This document shows positions 46,608 to 51,759 of a stretch of DNA of 51,759 bases, piece by piece. A program made the position numbers and the translations under genes. Where the stretch lies: the NCBI GenBank assembly GCA_900555735.1, contig USMI01000002.1:1-51759 (forward strand), read 5' to 3'. Source of the stretch: an uncultured Eubacteriales bacterium. GTDB lineage: Bacteria > Bacillota > Clostridia > Oscillospirales > Oscillospiraceae. The notes below the pieces were generated by a model. It searched no databases, was not told the origin of the DNA, and worked only from the letters and a program-made list of their open reading frames with translations. How positions within the stretch are numbered: the stretch's first letter is position 1; every line of letters begins with the position of its first letter.

Positions 46608-47405
46608 ATGATGTCACTGAGGGACAAGCGGCTTTTTCTGCTGGATATGGACGGTACCCTCTATCTGGACGAGCAGCTTTTCGATAAGGTGCCGGAGTTT
46701 CTCTCTCTCATCCGCCAGCAGGGCGGGCGTTACCTGTTTCTGACCAACAACTCCTCACGGGGCGTGGACGGCTATATCGCTAAAATGCGCCGTCTGGGCA
46801 TTGAGACCGCGCCGGAGGATTACATGACCTCTGCCGACGCGGCGGAATACACGCTGCTGACGGAGTTTCCGGGGCAGAAGTGCTACGTCTCCGGTACGGC
46901 GTCGCTGAAAGCGCAGCTCCGGCAGGCGGGCATTGACGTGACAGACACCCTGTCCGACGATATCACGGTGCTCCTCAGCGGATTTGACACGGAGCTGACC
47001 TTCCAGAAGCTGGAGGACAGCTGCATATTGCTGAACCGGGGCGTCACATGGCTGGCCACCAATCCCGACTGGGTATGCCCCACATGGTACGGCTCGGTAC
47101 CGGACTGCGGCAGCGTGTGCCAGATGCTGGAACGGGCCACGGGGAAAACGCCCCGCTTTCTGGGCAAGCCCCAGCCGGAGATGGTACGTCTGGCGCTGGC
47201 GCGGACCGGCTTCGGGCCGCAGCAGGCAGTGGTCATCGGCGACCGGCTGTATACGGACGTGGCCTGCGGCGTCAACGCCGGGATCGACAGCATTTTCGTC
47301 CTCAGCGGCGAGGGTGTCATGGGTGACATCGTGAAATACCGGGTCAACCCCACATGGATCTATGACAATATTGCAAAGCTCTATCACGACTTGAAGGAGA
47401 ATTGA
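46608..47405 (+). CDS. HAD-family phosphatase (NagD/AraL type)
   Basis: A 265-aa HAD hydrolase of the NagD subfamily. Catalytic motif I is LLDMDGTLYL (about residues 10-19), motif II FLTNNSSRG, and motifs III/IV are FLGKPQPEM and VVIGDRLYTDVACG. It dephosphorylates a small phosphorylated metabolite; the neighbour GDPD gene makes glycerol phosphate a possible substrate. The start at 46608 follows AGGAGGCGGGGCC. Confidence 0.9.
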   Translation: MMSLRDKRLFLLDMDGTLYLDEQLFDKVPEFLSLIRQQGGRYLFLTNNSSRGVDGYIAKMRRLGIETAPEDYMTSADAAEYTLLTEFPGQKCYVSGTASLKAQLRQAGIDVTDTLSDDITVLLSGFDTELTFQKLEDSCILLNRGVTWLATNPDWVCPTWYGSVPDCGSVCQMLERATGKTPRFLGKPQPEMVRLALARTGFGPQQAVVIGDRLYTDVACGVNAGIDSIFVLSGEGVMGDIVKYRVNPTWIYDNIAKLYHDLKEN

Positions 47406-47407
47406 AT

Positions 47408-48970
47408 ATGAAGCTGAACTACAAACGCACGATTCTGGTAGGCTTTGCCTTTTTCCTGATCTGTGCCTTCTGGCAGGCCTATGACAACACCATCCCCCTG
47501 ATCCTGACCAACAAGTTCGGCATGAGCCAGACATGGTCCGGCGTCATCATGGCGGCGGACAACGTGCTGGCGCTGTTCATGCTGCCGCTGTTCGGCGCGA
47601 TCTCCGACAAATGCACCCACCGCAGCGGGCGGCGCACGCCCTTCATTGTACTGGGCACACTGATTGCCGCCGTGGCGCTGATCTGCCTGAGCTTCATTGA
47701 CAACACCCAATTGAAGCATCTGGGCGACGCCGCCAACATCGACGATCCCGCCGCTCTGAGCGCCATCTACGAAAGTCAGGCGGACGAGCAGCTCATCACC
47801 CCTCACGGCGACAGGTTCGTGCTGCGTGAGCAGTTCACGGAGGAGGAATTTACCGCCATCCGCAGCCAGCTGGTCAGTGAGGACGGCACCGCCGTCACCA
47901 ACCCCAACTACACCAATTACGTGACCCCCGCCCGTCAGGCCTATGCATGGCAGGTGACGGCGGAGCACCCCGGCACGCTGGTGTTCTTCATTCTGGTGCT
48001 GCTGGTGATCCTCGTGGCCATGGCCACGTTCCGCTCGCCCGCCGTGGCGCTGATGCCGGACGTGACCATGAAGCCCCTGCGCTCCAAGGCCAACGCCGTC
48101 ATCAATCTGATGGGCAGCGCCGGCGGTATTCTGGTGCTGGCGCTGGGCATGGTGTTCGCCACCTCCGCCGTGCGCAACTCTCTCATGAGCTACACCGGCT
48201 ATTTCGGCGTCATTGCCGCCATTATGCTGGCCGCGCTGGTGATCTTCATGCTGACCGTCCGCGAGGTGGAGTGGGCGCAGGAGATGCAGCGTGACAGCGT
48301 GACCTACGGCGTGGAAGAGGCCGCCGGGGACGGCGCGCCGCAGGAGGAGCGGAAGCTGTCCGCCGACGAGGTGAAGTCCCTCATTTTCATTCTGCTGAGT
48401 ATCGTGCTGTGGTTCTTCGGCTATAATGCCGTCACCAGCAAATATTCTGTCTATGCCAGCAACATCCTGCACAAGGACTACAACCTGACCCTTATTATCG
48501 CGCAGGCGGCGGCCATCATCGCCTATCTGCCGGTGGGCCTGATCTCCAGCAAGATCGGCCGCAAGCGTGCCATTCAGGCTGGCGTGGTCATGCTGACGGT
48601 GGCCTTCGGCGTGGCGGGCTTCCTCCATGCGGAGAGCCCCACCCTGCTGATGAACGCCATGTTCGCGCTGGCCGGTATCGCCTGGGCCACCGTCAACGTG
48701 AACTCCTTCCCCATGGTGGTGGAGCTGTCCAGCGGCGGCAATGTGGGCAAGTACACCGGCTTTTACTACACGGCCTCCATGGCGGCGCAGGTGGCAACGC
48801 CTATGCTGTCCGGCCTTTTGATGGATAAGTGGGGCATGCGGGTGCTGTTCCCCTATGCCACCGTATTTGTGGCGCTGGCCTTCGTCACCATGCTGTTCGT
48901 CCACCACGGCGACAGCAAGCCTGACGCGGTGATGGGGCTGGAAGCTTTGGAAAATTTGGAGAACGACTGA
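47408..48970 (+). CDS. MFS/GPH-type sugar transporter
   Basis: A 520-aa transporter with about twelve membrane segments. After the second, the loop FGAISDKCTHRSGRRTPFIV has the D-x-x-x-x-x-x-G-R-R-x-P motif of glycoside-pentoside-hexuronide and sucrose-type symporters. A long extracytoplasmic loop (about residues 98-185) and a cytoplasmic central loop with a charged stretch are unusual in length. Substrate unknown, probably a glycoside. It starts just after the HAD stop behind AAGGAGAATTGAAT. Confidence 0.85.
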   Translation: MKLNYKRTILVGFAFFLICAFWQAYDNTIPLILTNKFGMSQTWSGVIMAADNVLALFMLPLFGAISDKCTHRSGRRTPFIVLGTLIAAVALICLSFIDNTQLKHLGDAANIDDPAALSAIYESQADEQLITPHGDRFVLREQFTEEEFTAIRSQLVSEDGTAVTNPNYTNYVTPARQAYAWQVTAEHPGTLVFFILVLLVILVAMATFRSPAVALMPDVTMKPLRSKANAVINLMGSAGGILVLALGMVFATSAVRNSLMSYTGYFGVIAAIMLAALVIFMLTVREVEWAQEMQRDSVTYGVEEAAGDGAPQEERKLSADEVKSLIFILLSIVLWFFGYNAVTSKYSVYASNILHKDYNLTLIIAQAAAIIAYLPVGLISSKIGRKRAIQAGVVMLTVAFGVAGFLHAESPTLLMNAMFALAGIAWATVNVNSFPMVVELSSGGNVGKYTGFYYTASMAAQVATPMLSGLLMDKWGMRVLFPYATVFVALAFVTMLFVHHGDSKPDAVMGLEALENLEND

Positions 48971-48971
48971 T

Positions 48972-49811
48972 ATGAAACTGTTTTGGATACTTCTGGGAAT
49001 CGTAATCCTTATTCTGTTGCTGTATATTCTCTGTCTGCGGTGCAACCGCCGCCGGGACTGGAAGAAATTTCAGGGCTGGCGCTATGCCCACCGGGGCTTT
49101 CACGACAAGCCCCGTATCCCCGAAAACTCCATTCCCGCCTTCAAGCGTGCCGTCCAGTGCGGCTTCGGCGCGGAGCTGGACGTGCATCTGATGAAGGACG
49201 GCCATCTGGCGGTGATCCACGATGCCTCCCTGCTGCGGACGGCGGGCGTGGACGTGGAGATCGAGGATCTGACGGCGGAGGACCTGCAGCAGTACAAGCT
49301 GGAGGGCACCGAGTACCACATCCCTCTGCTGGAGGAGGTGCTGCCCATCTTCGCGGGAAAGGCGCCGCTGATCGTAGAGCTGAAGGCAGAGCGGGGCAAC
49401 GCCGACGCGCTGGCCGCCGCTGCCTGCAAGCTGCTGGACAAGCACCACAGCGTCACCTACTGCATGGAGTCCTTTGACCCCCGGTGCCTTATGTGGCTGT
49501 GGCAGAACCGGCCCGACGTGGTGCGGGGCCAGCTCAGTGAAAACTTTACTCGCCACGGTGACGGCAAGAATCTGCCCGGCGTGGTGCGCTGGGTGCTGAG
49601 CAACCTGCTGCTGAACTGCCGCACCCGGCCCGACTTCATCGCCTACCGGTTTGAGGACAGAAAGAGCCTGTCCCTGAAGCTGTGCCGCGGCCTGTACGGC
49701 GCAAAGGAGTTCAGCTGGACCATCCGCAGCAAGGCGGACATGGACGCCGCCGAGGAGGCGGGCGCTCTGGTCATCTTTGAGCAATTCGACCCAAGGGGGA
49801 TGGAAAAATGA
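48972..49811 (+). CDS. Glycerophosphodiester phosphodiesterase
   Basis: A 279-aa enzyme hydrolysing glycerophosphodiesters to glycerol 3-phosphate and an alcohol. One N-terminal membrane anchor (residues 2-20) is followed by the catalytic domain: AHRGFHDKPRIPENS (His-Arg and Glu), AELDVHLMKDGHLAVIHD (metal-binding Glu-x-Asp and catalytic His). It probably acts at the outer membrane face. It overlaps rsmD by four bases. Confidence 0.9.
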   Translation: MKLFWILLGIVILILLLYILCLRCNRRRDWKKFQGWRYAHRGFHDKPRIPENSIPAFKRAVQCGFGAELDVHLMKDGHLAVIHDASLLRTAGVDVEIEDLTAEDLQQYKLEGTEYHIPLLEEVLPIFAGKAPLIVELKAERGNADALAAAACKLLDKHHSVTYCMESFDPRCLMWLWQNRPDVVRGQLSENFTRHGDGKNLPGVVRWVLSNLLLNCRTRPDFIAYRFEDRKSLSLKLCRGLYGAKEFSWTIRSKADMDAAEEAGALVIFEQFDPRGMEK

Positions 49812-50365
49812 GAGTCATCACCGGTTCTGCCCGGGGCAGAATTTTGAAGGAATTACAGGGCATGGAGACCCGCCCCACCACCGGCAAGGTGAAGGAGAGC
49901 ATCTTCTCCATCATCCAGTTTGATATCGAGGGCCGCCGCATCCTTGACCTGTTCGCGGGAACGGGCCAGCTGGGCATCGAGGCCCTGAGCCGCGGCGCAA
50001 AGCAGTGCGTGTTCATCGACCAGCGCAATGACGCCGTGAAGCTGATCCGGGAGAATCTGGAGGTCTGCGGTCTCAGCGACCGGGCGATAGTCCGCAGCGG
50101 CGACGCCATGTCCTACCTCAAGAGCGGTGAAAAGTTTGACATCATCTTCCTCGATCCTCCCTATGCCTCCGGCCTGTTGGTGAAGGCGCTGGAGGATATC
50201 GCGGCATTTGACATTTGCCGTGAACATGGTATAATTGTGGCGGAAAGTGCCGCAGAAACCGAGCTGCCGGCGCTGGCGCCGCCCTATTCGCTGTATCGTC
50301 AGTACCGGTATGGCAAGATCAAGCTGAGCGTCTATCACCGCAGCGGAAACGAGGACACCCTATGA
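49808..50365 (+). CDS. rsmD: 16S rRNA (guanine966-N2)-methyltransferase
   Basis: A 185-aa methyltransferase. SAM motif DLFAGTGQLGIEALSRGA (about residues 40-57), catalytic DPPYASG and the N-terminal RVITGSARGRILKE are typical of RsmD. The rsmD-coaD pair is widely conserved, and here the two overlap by four bases. Confidence 0.94.
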   Translation: MRVITGSARGRILKELQGMETRPTTGKVKESIFSIIQFDIEGRRILDLFAGTGQLGIEALSRGAKQCVFIDQRNDAVKLIRENLEVCGLSDRAIVRSGDAMSYLKSGEKFDIIFLDPPYASGLLVKALEDIAAFDICREHGIIVAESAAETELPALAPPYSLYRQYRYGKIKLSVYHRSGNEDTL

Positions 50366-50844
50366 AGATCGCCATTTATCCCGGCAGCTTTGACCCCATC
50401 ACGCTGGGGCATCTGGATATTCTCAGCCGGGCCGCCCAGTGCTTTGATAAGGTATATATGTGTGTAATGGTCAACTGCGAGAAGAAGCAGCCCATGTTCA
50501 CGCAGGAAAAGCGGCTGGAGCTGATCCAGAAGTCTATCGCCCACATCCCCAACGCGGAGGTGGAGCTGTTCTCCGGTCTGCTGGCGGACTACGCGCGGCT
50601 GAAGGGCTCCCACATCATCGTAAAAGGCGTGCGCAACATGACGGATTATGACGCGGAGCTGCAAATGGCCCGCATCAATCAGGGCATCGACCCGGAGCTG
50701 GAGACGCTGCTGCTGCCCGCACGGGCGGAGTTTGAGCATTTCAGCTCCACCATGGCCCGGGAGATGATCCGCTATGGCCAGCCGCTTGAAAAGTATGTAC
50801 CCGCTCCCGTGGCGGAGGAATTGATGAAAGGATGTGACCACTGA
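50362..50844 (+). CDS. coaD: Phosphopantetheine adenylyltransferase
   Basis: A 160-aa enzyme making dephospho-CoA from phosphopantetheine and ATP. The nucleotidyltransferase motif is PGSFDPITLGHLDI (about residues 7-20) with the T/H-x-G-H variant TLGH. VKGVRNMTDYDAELQMARIN and the C-terminal FEHFSSTMAREM are typical. Confidence 0.95.
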   Translation: MKIAIYPGSFDPITLGHLDILSRAAQCFDKVYMCVMVNCEKKQPMFTQEKRLELIQKSIAHIPNAEVELFSGLLADYARLKGSHIIVKGVRNMTDYDAELQMARINQGIDPELETLLLPARAEFEHFSSTMAREMIRYGQPLEKYVPAPVAEELMKGCDH

Positions 50845-50845
50845 C

Positions 50846-51373
50846 ATGGAAGAGAAAGACGTACAGCGCTTGATCGACATGCTCTACAACATGATCGACG
50901 AGGCCAAGAGCGTTGCCTTCAGCGCCGAGAAGTGCGCCATCAACCGGGACGAGGCGCTGGATATTCTGGACGAAATGCGCGCCAAGCTGCCGCTGGAGCT
51001 GAAAAAGGCCAAGGAGCTGATCGCCGCCCGCAACGACTATGTGGCCGGCGCCAAGAAGGAAGTGGAGAAGATGATGCGGCAGGCCGAGCTGGATGCCAAG
51101 ACCATCGTCTCCGAGAGCGAGGTCATTCAGCAGGCCCGCCAGAAGAGTGCCGACATCATCCGCCGCGCCGAGGAACGCAGCCGCGAGCTGTACCGCGTGG
51201 CCAATACCTACACCGAGGATGCGCTGCGCCGTACCGAGGAGGCCATCCAGTCCGCGCTGGCCGAGGTGCAGACCTCCCGCACCCAGTTCCGCGCCGCTTC
51301 TCAGGAGCAGATGCAGGCGGCACAGGATCATTTGAAGCAGCAGGAAGCCGCCCAGAACCCCGCGGAAAAGTAA
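50846..51373 (+). CDS. Coiled-coil protein of unknown function next to coaD
   Basis: A 175-aa, highly charged, helical protein with no membrane segment. Heptad-like patterns cover residues about 10-165, with resemblance to DivIVA-like or ATP-synthase-b-like coiled coils. Genes of this type often follow coaD in Clostridia. The start at 50846 follows AAGGATGTGACCACTGAC. Function not assigned. Confidence 0.75.
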   Translation: MEEKDVQRLIDMLYNMIDEAKSVAFSAEKCAINRDEALDILDEMRAKLPLELKKAKELIAARNDYVAGAKKEVEKMMRQAELDAKTIVSESEVIQQARQKSADIIRRAEERSRELYRVANTYTEDALRRTEEAIQSALAEVQTSRTQFRAASQEQMQAAQDHLKQQEAAQNPAEK

Positions 51374-51458
51374 CCGGCGCTCCCGTTGTGGAAAACCACG
51401 GGGATTTTACTTAAAATTTCTGCGTTTTGCACAAATTCATTTTATATTGTGGTCATGC

Positions 51459-51497
51459 AAAGTCGAGACACAACATGTTGTGTCTCGACTTTTTTTG
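51459..51497 (+). terminator. Intrinsic terminator upstream of the mraZ cluster
   Basis: A 34-base perfect palindrome (51459-51475 with 51476-51492) followed by TTTTTTT. It ends the HAD-to-coiled-coil operon. Confidence 0.9.
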
Positions 51498-51597
51498 CGC
51501 TTTTTGAACTGAAACATGCGTTTTACTTATGCCGCTTATTTAGGAAAATGCTGGAAAAATCATTGACAAACGCCTGCTGCTGCAAGAAAATTTCTCC

Positions 51598-51626
51598 TTG
51601 CAATCCAATGACGAAGCCTGTATACT
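51598..51626 (+). promoter_or_regulatory. Sigma-A promoter of mraZ
   Basis: TTGCAA (51598-51603), 17-base spacer, TATACT (51621-51626), 91 bases before the mraZ start. Confidence 0.65.
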
Positions 51627-51635
51627 GAAAGCACA

Positions 51636-51673
51636 GTGGTGAATTGTGGGGGAAGTATCCACCTTTGTGGTGG
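51636..51673 (+). promoter_or_regulatory. MraZ-box-like GTGG repeats
   Basis: GTGG occurs at 51636, GTGGG at 51646 and GTGGTGG at 51667, so spacings are 10 and 21 bases, one and two helical turns. MraZ proteins bind TGGG-type direct repeats spaced about 10 bases upstream of their own gene. Confidence 0.55.
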
Positions 51674-51717
51674 AAAATCCCACGATTCTCCTTTTCCAAC
51701 TATGGGAGGTGAGGAAC

Positions 51718-51759
51718 ATGACAGGTCAATATGCGCATACCATCGACGCCAAAGGCCGT
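51718..51759 (+). CDS. mraZ: MraZ transcriptional regulator (start only)
   Basis: The window ends 14 codons into a gene beginning MTGQYAHTIDAKGR, the conserved N-terminus of MraZ, which heads the division and cell-wall (dcw) cluster. GGGAGGTGAGGAAC precedes the ATG. Its promoter and probable autoregulatory repeats lie upstream. Confidence 0.85.
   Translation, partial: MTGQYAHTIDAKGR

Noticed and set aside
1..51759. CRISPR arrays, tRNA and rRNA genes
   Set aside because: No regularly spaced repeat series, no cloverleaf with a tRNA-like T-loop and no rRNA segment was recognised while reading both strands. A tRNA scan would settle the tRNA question.

Overview
The window looks like a chromosome segment of a spore-forming, anaerobic Clostridia of the Oscillospiraceae type. 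The evidence is split sigK, spoVAD/spoVAE, an mraZ cluster start, Tn1549-like conjugation genes, dense ferredoxin and molybdoenzyme genes, and a GC-rich backbone with lower-GC accessory DNA. The species cannot be named from sequence alone.

Layout. (A) 1-6.7 kb: part of a conjugative-element transfer module (5'-disrupted VirD4-like coupling protein, VirB2-like, VirB6-like, PrgI, VirB4, NlpC/P60), interrupted by a GNAT acetyltransferase cassette with its own terminator. (B) 6.9-19.7 kb: a redox island of lower GC. On the minus strand are lplA, a MarR regulator, hypB, hypA and an unusual 423-aa ferredoxin protein. Divergently, on the plus strand, are an AhpD-like CxxC protein, a dihydrolipoamide dehydrogenase fused to three lipoyl domains, a cytoplasmic DMSO-reductase-family molybdoenzyme, two four-cluster ferredoxins, a stand-alone aldehyde-ferredoxin-oxidoreductase N-domain homologue and an FAD/NADH oxidoreductase. 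The two divergent promoters have near-perfect sigma-A hexamers and share a TGCTAA-type half-site. (C) 19.7-28.5 kb: a molybdenum-cofactor and molybdate-transport operon (mobB, moeA, mobA, moaA, moaC, MOSC, moeA-like, modABC, mog) headed by a Moco riboswitch. Its middle part (about 23.2-27.35 kb) has visibly different codon usage. (D) 28.7-31.4 kb: an orphan Spo0A output-domain protein, a small protein and a large serine recombinase whose reading frame runs directly into the 3' two-thirds of sigK. (E) 31.4-51.8 kb: chromosomal backbone with the sigK 3' part, an IS1182-type element that duplicated the sigK terminator hairpin, an LTA-synthase-like protein, dinB, a DEAD-box helicase, a peptide-binding lipoprotein, GH13 glucosidase, copA (with an internally startable copZ), csoR, spoVAE, spoVAD, a HAD phosphatase, MFS transporter, GDPD, rsmD, coaD, a coiled-coil protein and the start of mraZ.

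Main interpretation. Regions A-D appear to form one mobile element of more than 31 kb integrated in sigK, the gene also split by the B. subtilis and C. difficile skin elements, but here at a more upstream codon. The cargo is a self-sufficient molybdoenzyme island: enzyme, electron carriers, cofactor synthesis, molybdate import and a cofactor-sensing riboswitch. The lplA, triple-lipoyl Lpd and AhpD-like genes match the parts of the mycobacterial NADH-Lpd-lipoyl-AhpD thiol relay. Their linkage to a molybdoenzyme and an AOR N-domain is, as far as I know, not a described system. Its substrate cannot be read from the sequence.
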